Origin: Bacteroidota bacterium | GTDB taxonomy: Bacteria > Bacteroidota > Bacteroidia > Bacteroidales > Tenuifilaceae | Direction: 5' to 3' | Length of the DNA: 64,000 nucleotides | Assembly: GCA_029560875.1 (NCBI GenBank) | Contig: JAKQKB010000176.1 | Coordinates: forward strand, 30,557-94,556 | Shown here: piece after piece, positions 38,570-47,766 of the stretch | Position numbering within the stretch: the first letter of the stretch is position 1 | Layout of the letters: each line of letters begins with the position of its first letter | Translations under genes and position numbers: made by a program | The notes under the pieces: model-generated | What the model was told of the DNA's origin: nothing | What the model saw: the letters and a program-made list of their open reading frames with translations, nothing else | The model's database searches: none

Positions 38570-39178
38570 ATGCTAAATTGGCTATCAAACAACTACATCG
38601 AGGTAATTGGCGCTATTGCTGGGCTGATATATTTATACTTGGAGATTAAGCAAAACTTTTGGCTTTGGCCCTTGGGTTTTATCACATCGGCCTTTTATGT
38701 GTACATTTTTTATGTGTCGAAGTTTTATGCCGATATGGGACTTCAGGTTTACTACTTGGTTATTAGTGTTTATGGATTATACCATTGGCTTTATGGCGGT
38801 AATAAGGGAAAGATCGATTCATTAAAGGTAACTCATGTTTCAAAGAAGCAGATTTCTTGGCTTGCTATTGTAACTATAGCCTTTTTCTTCGTTATCGAAT
38901 TTATACTGGAGCAGTATACCGATTCTCCTGTTCCAATTGGCGATGCATTTACAACAGCGCTAAGTATTACAGCAACCTGGATGCTGGCTCGTAAAATAAT
39001 TGAGCATTGGTGGCTTTGGGTTATTGTTAATGCAGTATCTTTAGGATTATACATTTACAAAGGACTTTACCCAACATCTGTACTATTTGTGTTTTACACT
39101 ACAATGTCATTTGTTGGTTACTACCAATGGAGAAAGGAAATGTATACTAACAACGATCAACTAACAACAATCAACTAA
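38570..39178 (+). CDS. pnuC: PnuC-type nicotinamide/thiamine transporter (probable PnuT)
   Basis: A 202-residue membrane protein with about seven hydrophobic segments, including VIGAIAGLIYLYLEIKQNFW, GFITSAFYVYIFYVSKFY, YYLVISVYGLYHWLYGG and WMLARKIIEHWWLWVIVNAVS. PnuC proteins move vitamin precursors by facilitated diffusion. The PnuT subfamily takes thiamine and is usually beside a TPP riboswitch and thiN, as here. The last codons are an A/C-rich repeat-like tail (TNNDQLTTIN). It ends two bases before the next gene. Confidence 0.88.
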   Translation: MLNWLSNNYIEVIGAIAGLIYLYLEIKQNFWLWPLGFITSAFYVYIFYVSKFYADMGLQVYYLVISVYGLYHWLYGGNKGKIDSLKVTHVSKKQISWLAIVTIAFFFVIEFILEQYTDSPVPIGDAFTTALSITATWMLARKIIEHWWLWVIVNAVSLGLYIYKGLYPTSVLFVFYTTMSFVGYYQWRKEMYTNNDQLTTIN

Positions 39179-39180
39179 AT

Positions 39181-39795
39181 ATGCAAGCAGTTATCCTAGC
39201 CAACGGGAAATTTCCCGAACATCCTAAACCCCTAAGTATGCTTCTTCATGCACCCATGATTGTTTGCTGCGATGGAGCCATTGAACATCTGGAATCGTTG
39301 TGTATTACTCCCAATGCACTGGTTGGCGATTTGGACTCTGTTAACGATCATCTAAAGAATAAGTACCAAAGCATCCTTCATCACGATCCCGACCAGAATT
39401 CCAACGATCTTACCAAAGCAGTTAAATGGTGCATTGATCAACGAATTAAGAATATTACAATACTTGGCGCAACCGGTAAGCGGGAGGATCATACCATTGG
39501 GAATATTGGTTTACTTATTAATTATGCTAGGCTGGGTGTCGAGGTGGAAATGGTTTCCGATACTGGAATTTTAAAACCATTGTTGAGATCAACTAAACTA
39601 GAAAGTTACAAAGGACAGCAGGTGTCAATTTTCTCAACCAATAACGAAACTGTAATCTACTCTAAGAATTTAAAATATCCCATTGTGAATCAAGCACTCC
39701 CTGAGTGGTGGATGGGGACGTTGAACGAGAGCTTGAGCGATTGGTTCGAGTTAGTTTTTGCTCCGGGTCCTATTATCTTATATCAGAAATTTTAG
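39181..39795 (+). CDS. thiN: thiamine pyrophosphokinase
   Basis: A 204-residue kinase that makes thiamine diphosphate from thiamine and ATP. Seen: CCDGAIEHL, the catalytic Asp motif GDLDSV, then DQNSNDLTKAV, the nucleotide loop LGATGKREDHTIGNIGL and WEL-like C-terminal substrate part SDWFELVFAPGPI. It is adjacent to pnuC (2-base gap) and under the TPP riboswitch, forming a salvage pathway: uptake through the receptor, passage through PnuC, trapping by phosphorylation. Confidence 0.9.
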   Translation: MQAVILANGKFPEHPKPLSMLLHAPMIVCCDGAIEHLESLCITPNALVGDLDSVNDHLKNKYQSILHHDPDQNSNDLTKAVKWCIDQRIKNITILGATGKREDHTIGNIGLLINYARLGVEVEMVSDTGILKPLLRSTKLESYKGQQVSIFSTNNETVIYSKNLKYPIVNQALPEWWMGTLNESLSDWFELVFAPGPIILYQKF

Positions 39796-39867
39796 GTTTT
39801 ACTTTCATTTTGTAATGTTTTCAACGTCTTGTTTGTAAGTGTGATAGTTTTATTTTATTTGATTAGA

Positions 39868-39898
39868 TTTGGATATTGATTACAAATCGTTACTTTTA
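39868..39898 (+). promoter_or_regulatory. possible promoter of the KASIII-like gene
   Basis: TTTG (39868-39871) and TACTTTTA (39891-39898), spaced 19 bases, fit the Bacteroidota consensus except for the last base. Confidence 0.5.
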
Positions 39899-39928
39899 CA
39901 CTGGGACTAAACAAACGTTTTACGCATT

Positions 39929-41005
39929 ATGAAGTATATTAATTCCGTAATTACCGGAACGGGTAGTTATATTCCTTCCGTTAGGGTGACTAATAAAGAG
40001 TTTGCCCGCCACATCTTTTTTAATAAGGATGAATCGGCCATTGAGACTTTGGTTGAAGAGGTAATATTGAAGTTTAAGGATATTACTGGAATTGAGGAGC
40101 GACGTTGGGCTACCGACAATCAGTGCGCTTCGCACATTGCAGCAATTGCGGCAGAAGAGGCCATTAAATCGGCCGGTATCGATCGCGAAACTATCGACCA
40201 GATTATTGTTGCTCATAACTTTGGCGATGTTAAAAGTGATACCATTCAAACCGATGGTGTGCCTAGTTTGGCATCAAGGGTAAAGCATTTGCTGAATATT
40301 AAAAATACGTCGTGCATTCCTTACGATATTTTATTTGGTTGCCCAGGTTGGATTCAGGGTGTGATTCAGGCCGATTCCTATATCAAGTCTGGGCTGGCTA
40401 AGCGTTGCTTGGTAATTGGCACCGAAACATTGTCTAGAGTAATTGATAAACACGACCGTGATTGTATGATATTTGCCGATGGGGCAGGGGCAACCATTGT
40501 TGAAGCGGTTGAATCCGAGGAAAAGTTTGGTATTATTTCATCTGCAATGATGTCGCATGCTGGACCAGAAGTCGATTATCTTTATATGGGTAAATCGTAC
40601 CATCCCGATGCAGATCCTAAGGTTCGTTACATTAAGATGGATGGAAGGAAAATCTACGAGTACTCTTTGAATAATGTGCCTGCAGCCATGAAAATTGCTA
40701 TGGATAAATCGGGAGTTCCCGCCGAAGAACTTAAGAAGATTATTATTCATCAGGCCAACGAGAAGATGGATGAGGCTATTGTAGTGCGTTTTATTCGTCA
40801 ATGTAAATTGAGTAAAACATCAGCAGAGTTAATGCCAATGAGCATTAAAGAGTTGGGTAATAGTTCGGTGGCAACCATTCCTACTTTATACGATTTAATC
40901 CTTAGCAATAAGGTTGAAAATCATAAAATTTACAAGGGCGATATTATTATGTTTGCTTCAGTAGGTGCTGGAATGAATATTAATGCAATAGTTTATAAGC
41001 AGTAG
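39929..41005 (+). CDS. 3-oxoacyl-ACP synthase III-like condensing enzyme
   Basis: A 358-residue thiolase-fold ketosynthase of the FabH type. The catalytic triad is visible: Cys138 (DILFGCPGW), His274 (IIIHQANEKM) and Asn311 (ELGNSSVATIP). The C-terminal SVGAGMNINAIVYK closes the fold. FabH starts fatty-acid synthesis with acetyl-CoA and malonyl-ACP; stand-alone relatives also make specialised lipids or quinolones. No fab, acp or pks gene is next to it, so the specific product is open. It is a single gene, followed by a bidirectional terminator. Confidence 0.85.
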   Translation: MKYINSVITGTGSYIPSVRVTNKEFARHIFFNKDESAIETLVEEVILKFKDITGIEERRWATDNQCASHIAAIAAEEAIKSAGIDRETIDQIIVAHNFGDVKSDTIQTDGVPSLASRVKHLLNIKNTSCIPYDILFGCPGWIQGVIQADSYIKSGLAKRCLVIGTETLSRVIDKHDRDCMIFADGAGATIVEAVESEEKFGIISSAMMSHAGPEVDYLYMGKSYHPDADPKVRYIKMDGRKIYEYSLNNVPAAMKIAMDKSGVPAEELKKIIIHQANEKMDEAIVVRFIRQCKLSKTSAELMPMSIKELGNSSVATIPTLYDLILSNKVENHKIYKGDIIMFASVGAGMNINAIVYKQ

Positions 41006-41030
41006 TGTTTAGTTTGTTGTGTTTGGAGAT

Positions 41031-41064
41031 AAAGAAAAGCAAGGGTTCCCTTGCTTTTCTTTAT
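41031..41064. terminator. bidirectional intrinsic terminator
   Basis: A 14-bp stem (41031-41044 with 41049-41062, loop GTTC) lies between the KASIII-like gene and the convergent amidase gene, with A/T tracts on both sides. Confidence 0.9.
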
Positions 41065-41069
41065 TGTTT

Positions 41070-42653
41070 TTACTTGTATTCCGGTTTAATCCTATGCTTT
41101 GTTGCTTGCTCGTAGGAGTATGCAATTTCAATTAATACAGGTTCGCTCCAGGCTCTTCCGAAGATTGATATCCCAACAGGTAAGCCGTCGATATTGCCCA
41201 TTGGTACAGTGATGTTTGGATATCCGGCAATTGCCGCGTACGATGAACTACTTCCTAGGAAATTATCTCCATTTATTGGATCTGTTTTCCAAGCAGGGGC
41301 ACCAGTTGGGGCAATAAGCGCATCAAGTTTATTGGTATCCATTACTTTGTCGATTCCATTCTCTCGAATTCCCTTCATCATCAATGCAAGAGCTTTTTTG
41401 TATTCTGCCGACTCAATATTGCCTTTCGATTGAGCCAACGCTAGCAGTTGTTGGTCGAAATATCTTAGTTCAATAGAGTCTTTCAGGTTGAAAGCAATTA
41501 GTTCTTCAATGCTTTTAATTGGTGCATTATCACCTAAAGTCGCAAAGTACTTGTTTAGACCATCCTTGAATTCAAAAAGCATCACTTCGAACGAGGCATT
41601 GTTTATTTCACGTTGAATTGGGAACGATATTTCAATCACTTCAGCACCGGCATTTTTCATGTCGGCAACTGCTTTTTTCATCAGTGTATCTACTTTATGA
41701 TGGAATCCAGAGATATTTGTCAGTAGCCCAATTCTTTTGCCTTTAAGTCCGTCGGATTTTAGGAATTGGGTATAATCGGTGTATGTTTTTGCATTAGGAT
41801 TGAGTGTTTTTGAATCTGTCGAATCAACTCCTACCATAACTCCAAGGCTTATGGCGGCATCCTCAACTGAGCGTGCCATTGGGCCAGGTGTGTCCTGGGT
41901 GAAGGAAATTGGAATAATTCCAGTTCTACTAATCAATCCAACGGTTGGCTTTAGTCCAACTATTCCGTTGTTGTTCGATGGGCAAACTATTGAACCGTTA
42001 GTTTCGGTTCCAATGGCAAAGGCGCAAAGACTTGCCGATACGGCAACACCGGAACCAGAACTCGATCCACAAGGATTTCTATCCAATTCGTATGGGTTAC
42101 GTGTTTGTCCGCCAACACCGCTCCATCCGCTTGACGAAAGGCTTGCCCTAAAATTTGCCCACTCGCTCAAATTTGCTTTGGCAATAATTACTGCACCAGC
42201 CTCCCGGAGTTTTGCTGCAACCCAGCTGTCTTTTCCTACAAACGAGTTTTTAAGTACAACTGCGCCTGCTGTTGTAGGCATATTATCTTTTGTGTCTATA
42301 TTGTCTTTTAGAATAACCGGAATTCCGTGCAACGGACCTCTGCATTTGCCTTCGGCAAGTTCTCTGTCTAACTCCGCGGCTATTTTAAGAGCATCGGGGT
42401 TTATGGAGATAATAGAGTTCAGTTTTGGACCATTTTTATCGATTTCTTCAATTCTAGTAAGATAATCACTAACAACTTTTGTAATAGTGAATTTTCCATC
42501 CTTGTAACCCTGTTGAAGTTGGGCAATGGTAATTTCTTCTAGGTACGATGTGTCGTTACTTTTTTGTTTGTTGGTTTCAGTACAGGATGCTATTGATGAG
42601 ATTAGAAGAATTGAAATGAATATCCTGAATAGAGGTGCGGTAACTTTTCTCAT
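41070..42653 (-). CDS. amidase-signature family lipoprotein
   Basis: A 527-residue exported lipoprotein (lipobox ISSIASC, Cys24) of the amidase signature family. The catalytic Lys is in PVILKDNIDTKDN (Lys116), the cis-Ser in GSSSGSG (196-202) and the nucleophile in TETNGSIVCPS (Ser221). It is related to GatA and enantiomer-selective amidases, but GatB and GatC partners are absent and the signal argues for a periplasmic amide hydrolase. Specificity is unknown. Confidence 0.88.
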   Translation of the reverse strand: MRKVTAPLFRIFISILLISSIASCTETNKQKSNDTSYLEEITIAQLQQGYKDGKFTITKVVSDYLTRIEEIDKNGPKLNSIISINPDALKIAAELDRELAEGKCRGPLHGIPVILKDNIDTKDNMPTTAGAVVLKNSFVGKDSWVAAKLREAGAVIIAKANLSEWANFRASLSSSGWSGVGGQTRNPYELDRNPCGSSSGSGVAVSASLCAFAIGTETNGSIVCPSNNNGIVGLKPTVGLISRTGIIPISFTQDTPGPMARSVEDAAISLGVMVGVDSTDSKTLNPNAKTYTDYTQFLKSDGLKGKRIGLLTNISGFHHKVDTLMKKAVADMKNAGAEVIEISFPIQREINNASFEVMLFEFKDGLNKYFATLGDNAPIKSIEELIAFNLKDSIELRYFDQQLLALAQSKGNIESAEYKKALALMMKGIRENGIDKVMDTNKLDALIAPTGAPAWKTDPINGDNFLGSSSSYAAIAGYPNITVPMGNIDGLPVGISIFGRAWSEPVLIEIAYSYEQATKHRIKPEYK

Positions 42654-42723
42654 AGTACTTGGTTAAGTTGGTTTTGAGTATGACCAATTTAGCGATTATA
42701 TGGTTTAATAGCAAGTACAAAAC

Positions 42724-42756
42724 AAAAGGGAGTAACGAATGCTACTCCCTTTTATG
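42724..42756 (-). terminator. intrinsic terminator of the M16 peptidase gene
   Basis: Inverted repeat AAAAGGGAGTA (42724-42734) and TACTCCCTTTT (42743-42753). Read on the minus strand it ends in TTTTGTTTTGT, 20 bases after the peptidase stop codon. Confidence 0.82.
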
Positions 42757-42774
42757 AATTTGTTATAAGGTTTC

Positions 42775-45663
42775 TTAATTAGTGAATATTTCATCCTCTT
42801 TAAGTTCAATAATTTTGCCGTACTTGGCAAGTTCCTTCATGTCAATCTGCTTTTTATCACCAACAATCATATATACAGTTGGCTTGTTTTGCATTTTGTT
42901 TTTATAGAATTGGTTTATGGTTTCCCACTCCAACGATTTATACATAGGCAATTTAAGTAATGCCGGATCGCTATCGAAACCTAGATTTTTCCAGCGCTCA
43001 ATTGACGATGCTAATCCTCTAAAACTTGGACGCCCTGTTTGTGACCCCAACTCTAGGTGATTCTTAATCATTTCAATCCTTTCTGTTTTTTCAGGCATTT
43101 GGCGAATTAATCCGTTAAATGTTTCCATTGCGGTTAAAGTTTTGTCGGCCTGAGTGCCTGTATAGCCCACAAAGTTTACAGGGCTTCCTTTTGTTCGTGG
43201 GAAACGGAAACTTCCGCCTGCTGAGTAAGCCAAAGAACGATACTCTCTAATTTCTTGAAGTATAAGACCTGAAAACCCTCCTCCAAAATAATCGTTAAAC
43301 GCTTCAATTGCTACTGCATCTTGAGGTTGGAATGGTTCGCCATTTACAAATACAAACATCTTACTTTGGCGTGCTTTGGATTTATTTACAAATAGAATTG
43401 TATTTTCTGAGTATTGATTTGTTGGTTTATCCAGAGGAGTATTATCTATCTTAGGATTTTCGGCTAACGGTAAGTACTTTTCAATTAACTGGGCAACATC
43501 TTGCGAGGATGTTTTTCCACAGTATCGAACTTGAGTTTTATACTCTGTTGCTTGTTTAAATGCAACTGTCAACTCTGTGGCCTGGAGTTTTTTTAGTTCT
43601 TTTTTAGGTAGCCTATCAATATAGTTCGATTTATTGCCATATAGTCCGTAATCAAATAGTGCTTGAGCAACATTGTCGGGCTCAGATTTTTCCATTTTAC
43701 GGTTTGTTAATTCACCGTCAACAATGGTTTTTACTTTTGTTTGTTCCAACCTGGGATCTTTCATCAATAATCCAACTAGTTCTATGCTTCGGTCCAGGTT
43801 GTTTTCAATGCCTTGAATATCTATGTATGTGTTTGTTTCATCGGCCCAAATGCTGTACGATGTGCCAATTTTTGCAAATTCTAATTTAAGTTGGTTAACA
43901 TTGTAATCTCCAGCACCGCTCATTGAAATGCCTTGGTTAGCATACTCCAGCATTGGTATTGTACTTTTACCAACCTTAAGGTTGATAGTAAGAGAGAAGA
44001 CATCGTTTAACTGGTTTTCAACCTTAGTAAGACCATGATTTCCTTTTAATGATACTTTCTCAATATCCTTATCAAAATCAATTAATTTCAGGCTGGGTGA
44101 TTTCGATTGGATGCTAGAGAAATGGTTTGCGTAATCGCTTCTTGCATTTGCATTTGTAAGCAAAGGCTTGTAACCTGGCTTCTGAATCTTTTCCTTTTTT
44201 GGGAAGCCCATTTTTGAATAGAACGCAATGTAATTGGGTCCAAAAATTTGATTTGCTAACTCAACAATATCAGCCTTAGTTATACTTTTGATTTTGTTAG
44301 GGTAGTCAAAAGCATCATCTATTGATTGGTCTTTAACAAATGCTTGGCTTATAAACAACGCCCTGCTTTGGATATTCTCCATATTGGTAATATGCTGGCG
44401 ATACATTTCTTGTTTAATAGCCTCGATCATTGTTTCGTCAAATTCTCCTTTTTTCAGTTTGTCAATTTCTGCCATAACAATAGCCTCTGCTTTTTCCAAA
44501 CTTTGTCCAACAATTTTTGGGACTGTAAACATAATTATTGCACCGTAGTCCTGATATGGCATCTGCATTGCTTGTGCCATAAGCACTTTTCCATCAATCG
44601 ATAGTTTATCGAGTAAGCCTGTGGAGTAGCTGTTGTTGAGTAATCGGGTAATAATTTCGGTAGTTAGCGTTTTTTCATCCTTGCTCGATGGAGCTCTATA
44701 TCCAAAAAGTCCAACCTTTATTGGTGTCAGTTTCGCTTGGTAAAACTCTCTACCATTGAAAGGTTTTTCCTCCCAAGTTTTTTGCTGAGGCACTTCACCC
44801 TTAACCCATTTGCCAAACTTTTCCTCAATTATTGGAAGAATTTCTTCCGAGTTAAAGTCGCCCGAAAGCACCAATGCCATGTTGTTGGGTACGTAGTATG
44901 TTTTGAAGAACTCGTACATTTTTGTGAGCGAAGGATTCTTTAAATCTTCAACTGTTCCAATAATGGTTTGCTGTCCGTAAGGATGGCTTTTAAAGAAATT
45001 TTTCTGAAATGCCTCTAATAGGTTCGTTTGAAATTGGTCGTTGTAAAGATTTTTTTCTTCATAAACAACCTCAAGTTCTGCTTGGAAACTTCGGAATACT
45101 GGCTCTGAAAATCGATGAGCGTAAAGGTCAATCCATTTCTCAACCTGATTTGAGGGGAACTTATTGTAGTATACTGTATAATCGGATCCTGTGCCAGCAT
45201 TGATGTTTGAACCACCCATCTCGTTTATAAGATTATTCATCTCATTGGGAATTGCATACTCTGCTGCTTTTAACGATTCATCATTAATAGTTTTTTGGAT
45301 TTCGGCTCGTTTTGCCTTATCCTTTGTTTTGCCTAACTCATCGTAGAGTTCAAATATTTTATCGATATGTGGTTTCTCCTTTTCCCAGCTGATGGTACCA
45401 AGGGTGGTAGTTCCTTTAAAAAGCATATGCTCTTGGTAGTGTGCCATTCCAGTAGCATCGGAGGGGTCGTTTTTGGCTCCAGCCTTTACAATAACTAACC
45501 CAAAAACCTCTGGTTGAGAATGGTTTTCGTCAAGTATAACTTTAAGTCCATTGCTTAACGTGAACTGTTTAATTCCGTGGTTAATTTTTTCAACTTCCTG
45601 CGAAATACTCCAAATTGGAGAGAGCAGTAAAAGTCCTATCAATAAAATTTTTAATCGTTTCAT
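42775..45663 (-). CDS. M16 (insulinase-like) zinc metallopeptidase
   Basis: A 962-residue exported peptidase. The signal peptide is 1-21 (LLLLSPIWSIS then Q). The inverted zinc motif H-x-x-E-H is HYQEH (75-79), followed by the distal Glu in ELEVVYEEKNLY. Two M16 halves are present, with a second, non-catalytic half from about 510 (DVFSLTINLKVGKST). The R/Y substrate pair appears in the second half (REYRSLAYSAGGSFRF). Such twin-domain M16 enzymes degrade peptides in the periplasm. The size is typical of Bacteroidota members. It is monocistronic. Confidence 0.9.
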   Translation of the reverse strand: MKRLKILLIGLLLLSPIWSISQEVEKINHGIKQFTLSNGLKVILDENHSQPEVFGLVIVKAGAKNDPSDATGMAHYQEHMLFKGTTTLGTISWEKEKPHIDKIFELYDELGKTKDKAKRAEIQKTINDESLKAAEYAIPNEMNNLINEMGGSNINAGTGSDYTVYYNKFPSNQVEKWIDLYAHRFSEPVFRSFQAELEVVYEEKNLYNDQFQTNLLEAFQKNFFKSHPYGQQTIIGTVEDLKNPSLTKMYEFFKTYYVPNNMALVLSGDFNSEEILPIIEEKFGKWVKGEVPQQKTWEEKPFNGREFYQAKLTPIKVGLFGYRAPSSKDEKTLTTEIITRLLNNSYSTGLLDKLSIDGKVLMAQAMQMPYQDYGAIIMFTVPKIVGQSLEKAEAIVMAEIDKLKKGEFDETMIEAIKQEMYRQHITNMENIQSRALFISQAFVKDQSIDDAFDYPNKIKSITKADIVELANQIFGPNYIAFYSKMGFPKKEKIQKPGYKPLLTNANARSDYANHFSSIQSKSPSLKLIDFDKDIEKVSLKGNHGLTKVENQLNDVFSLTINLKVGKSTIPMLEYANQGISMSGAGDYNVNQLKLEFAKIGTSYSIWADETNTYIDIQGIENNLDRSIELVGLLMKDPRLEQTKVKTIVDGELTNRKMEKSEPDNVAQALFDYGLYGNKSNYIDRLPKKELKKLQATELTVAFKQATEYKTQVRYCGKTSSQDVAQLIEKYLPLAENPKIDNTPLDKPTNQYSENTILFVNKSKARQSKMFVFVNGEPFQPQDAVAIEAFNDYFGGGFSGLILQEIREYRSLAYSAGGSFRFPRTKGSPVNFVGYTGTQADKTLTAMETFNGLIRQMPEKTERIEMIKNHLELGSQTGRPSFRGLASSIERWKNLGFDSDPALLKLPMYKSLEWETINQFYKNKMQNKPTVYMIVGDKKQIDMKELAKYGKIIELKEDEIFTN

Positions 45664-45752
45664 TTTTTAGGGTTATTGATTATGATTGCAGCGAAAGTAG
45701 CGATTATTTCTTACAAAGTAAAAATGACGCTAATTAGTGCTTTGCAAAAAAA

Positions 45753-45783
45753 AAAGCCTCTGAATAATATCAGAGGCTTTTGT
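45753..45783 (-). terminator. intrinsic terminator of the branched-chain aminotransferase gene
   Basis: Stem AAAGCCTCTGA (45753-45763) with TCAGAGGCTTT (45770-45780), followed on the minus strand by about ten T residues. It lies 24 bases after the ilvE stop. Confidence 0.88.
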
Positions 45784-45806
45784 CGATATTTAGTAAGTAT
45801 GTTTAA

Positions 45807-46826
45807 TTACTCAATAATAGTAACCCAGTTATGTTTATCTGCAATATCGCCATACTGAATACCTACAAGGGTTTCGTATAGTTTAGTTGATATTGGGCCT
45901 GGTTTACCATTTTGGCAGAATTTGTAAATTTTGCCACCATCAATATCGTTAATTTCGCCTATAGGAGAAATAACTGCAGCAGTACCACATGCTCCAACCT
46001 CCTCAAAACTTTCAAGTTCTTCAACAGCAACAGGTCTACGCTCAACTTTTAAGCCTAAGTCCTCGGCTAGTTGAATTAAACTCATGTTGGTTATTGAGGC
46101 AAGAATTGAAGGTGATTTTGGAGTAATATAAGTGTTGTTCTTAATTGCAAAGAAGTTAGCGGCACCAATTTCATCTATGTATCGCTTTTCAACGGTATCA
46201 AGGTACATTGGTGAGCCGTAACCAGCTTTATGGGCTTTAATAACTCCACGTAAACTAGCAGCGTAGTTTCCACCAACTTTAAATGTTCCTGTTCCGAGTG
46301 GCGCTGCACGGTCGCTATCGCGAACAATTGCAATTTTAACAGGGTTAAAACCTTCCTTGAAATATGGGCCAACTGGACTTACAAATACAACAAACATGTA
46401 CTCTTTAGCGGGGCGAACACCAACTTCGGCGCCAGAACCAAAAAGTAATGGGCGGATATATAGCGAAGCGCCAGTCCCGAATGGTGGAACAAATTCCTCG
46501 TTAAGTTTTACGGCTTTAATAACTGCTTCGTGGAAAAGATCCGTTGGAACTTTTTCCATAAGCACGCCTTCTGCGGAGTGCTGTAGGCGTTTAGCGTTCT
46601 CATCCCAACGGAAAAGACGAATTTTACCATCTTTACCTCGGTATGCTTTCATACCCTCAAAGGCCTCTTGGCCGTAGTGCAATGCAGTAGCGGCCATATG
46701 AATATTGATGTACTCCGAATCTGACACCTCAAGGTTGCCCCATTTGCCATCCTTGTATGTGCAACGTACATTATAATTGGTTTTTACGTAACCAAACGGT
46801 AGATTTTTCCAATCGAGATTTTGCAT
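45807..46826 (-). CDS. ilvE: branched-chain amino acid aminotransferase
   Basis: A 339-residue class IV PLP aminotransferase acting on Leu, Ile and Val and their keto acids. The PLP lysine is in GTFKVGGNYAASL (Lys183). Other markers are GQEAFEGMKAYRG, RPLLFGSGAEVGV, YIDEIGAANFF and VGACGTAAVISPIG. It is of the longer (type II, mammalian-like) subfamily. ATG 46826 is the first start and gives a normal length. Another monocistronic housekeeping gene. Confidence 0.94.
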   Translation of the reverse strand: MQNLDWKNLPFGYVKTNYNVRCTYKDGKWGNLEVSDSEYINIHMAATALHYGQEAFEGMKAYRGKDGKIRLFRWDENAKRLQHSAEGVLMEKVPTDLFHEAVIKAVKLNEEFVPPFGTGASLYIRPLLFGSGAEVGVRPAKEYMFVVFVSPVGPYFKEGFNPVKIAIVRDSDRAAPLGTGTFKVGGNYAASLRGVIKAHKAGYGSPMYLDTVEKRYIDEIGAANFFAIKNNTYITPKSPSILASITNMSLIQLAEDLGLKVERRPVAVEELESFEEVGACGTAAVISPIGEINDIDGGKIYKFCQNGKPGPISTKLYETLVGIQYGDIADKHNWVTIIE

Positions 46827-47010
46827 AGCTGCAGTTTTTAAAAATTGGACATTAATATGACGTCAAAGTTAAGGCATAAAAAACAAAACACCTAACAATT
46901 TTTAGATGTTTTACGGCAAAAAGGTTTAAATGTTTAATTGAAAATTATTTATTGGTTATGAATTGTAACTTTGAGTTGGCTTTTAATTTCTCGGGTAGGT
47001 ATAAAAAAAA

Positions 47011-47110
47011 GTGGGTAAGCTACTTATATCGCACCGCTACAACCACATACCCTTGCTACCTTCCGGTCCTGGGGGAGTTCTGCAGGAGCTGGTCGTATAA
47101 GACTTACCCG
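47011..47110 (-). ncRNA. ffs: signal recognition particle RNA (small bacterial type)
   Basis: On the minus strand the RNA has the conserved apical loop CCAGGACCGGAAGGTAGCAA (about 47052-47071), with the SRP54-binding GGAAG. The 5' end GGGTAAG (47104-47110) pairs with the 3' CTTACCC (47012-47018), and a T-run follows. A TACTTTTG -7 box lies upstream (47114-47121). The 391-base gene-free interval between ilvE and the DUF4199 gene is explained by this RNA; nothing else is evident between 46827 and 47000. Confidence 0.93.
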
Positions 47111-47185
47111 GTGCAAAAGTATAAAATATTATTAATTCTGCACACCTCACTAACTTTTTTTATCAAATTCACTTATAAATTTATT

Positions 47186-47193
47186 TATATTTG
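47186..47193 (+). promoter_or_regulatory. probable -7 box of the DUF4199 gene
   Basis: TATATTTG at 47186-47193 fits TAnnTTTG and is 24 bases before the start codon. A matching -33 box is not clear. Confidence 0.4.
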
Positions 47194-47217
47194 TACTCTA
47201 ACTAATCATTAAACACT

Positions 47218-47757
47218 ATGGACAACACAACTAAACCTCAATTATTAAAAGCGACCCTAAACTGGGGATTAATTTTAGGTGCAGCAAGTATTGCTTTTAC
47301 TGTTATTTTATACATTGCTGGTCTAATAACAAATAAACCAGCTAGCTATGTTGGGATTCTAATTACAATAATTGTATTGTATTTTGGTATTAAGGCATAT
47401 CGCGATCAATATCTTGGTGGAACCATGAGTTATGGACAAGCTCTTGGCGCTGGTGTACTTATAAGTCTTTTTGGAACTATAATATCAATTATTTTCACTC
47501 TGATACTTTTCACTGTTATTGACCCAGGGTTAATTGATACTGCACTGCAGGATTCAGCTGATCAAATGATGCAAAGAGGTATGGATGACTCTCAAATTGA
47601 ACAAGGGCTTTCAATTGCAAAGAAAATGTTTATCCCTATGATGGTAATATTTGGAACTTTATCTGGTGTTTTCTTTGGTTTTCTTATTTCTCTGGTTCAT
47701 GGTGCTATCCTTAAAAAAGATGTGAACCCTTTTGAGAAAGAAAAAGTAATTGAATAA
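47218..47757 (+). CDS. DUF4199 family membrane protein
   Basis: A 179-residue membrane protein with four hydrophobic segments (LNWGLILGAASIAFTVILYIA, YVGILITIIVLYFGIKAY, YGQALGAGVLISLFGTIISIIF, IPMMVIFGTLSGVFFGFLISL). The KAYRDQYLGGTMSYGQALG motif is characteristic of DUF4199. The function is unknown. In Bacteroidota this gene often precedes a dolichol-phosphate-type glycosyltransferase gene, as here, with 9 bases between. Confidence 0.87.
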   Translation: MDNTTKPQLLKATLNWGLILGAASIAFTVILYIAGLITNKPASYVGILITIIVLYFGIKAYRDQYLGGTMSYGQALGAGVLISLFGTIISIIFTLILFTVIDPGLIDTALQDSADQMMQRGMDDSQIEQGLSIAKKMFIPMMVIFGTLSGVFFGFLISLVHGAILKKDVNPFEKEKVIE

Positions 47758-47766
47758 TTTTTAAGT

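Noticed and set aside
47011..47110. SRP RNA on the plus strand
   Set aside because: The conserved GGAAG apical loop and the terminator T-run read correctly only on the minus strand.
46952..47212. An 86-codon open frame running opposite to the SRP RNA
   Set aside because: It lies over a clear SRP RNA gene on the other strand and has no protein-like features.
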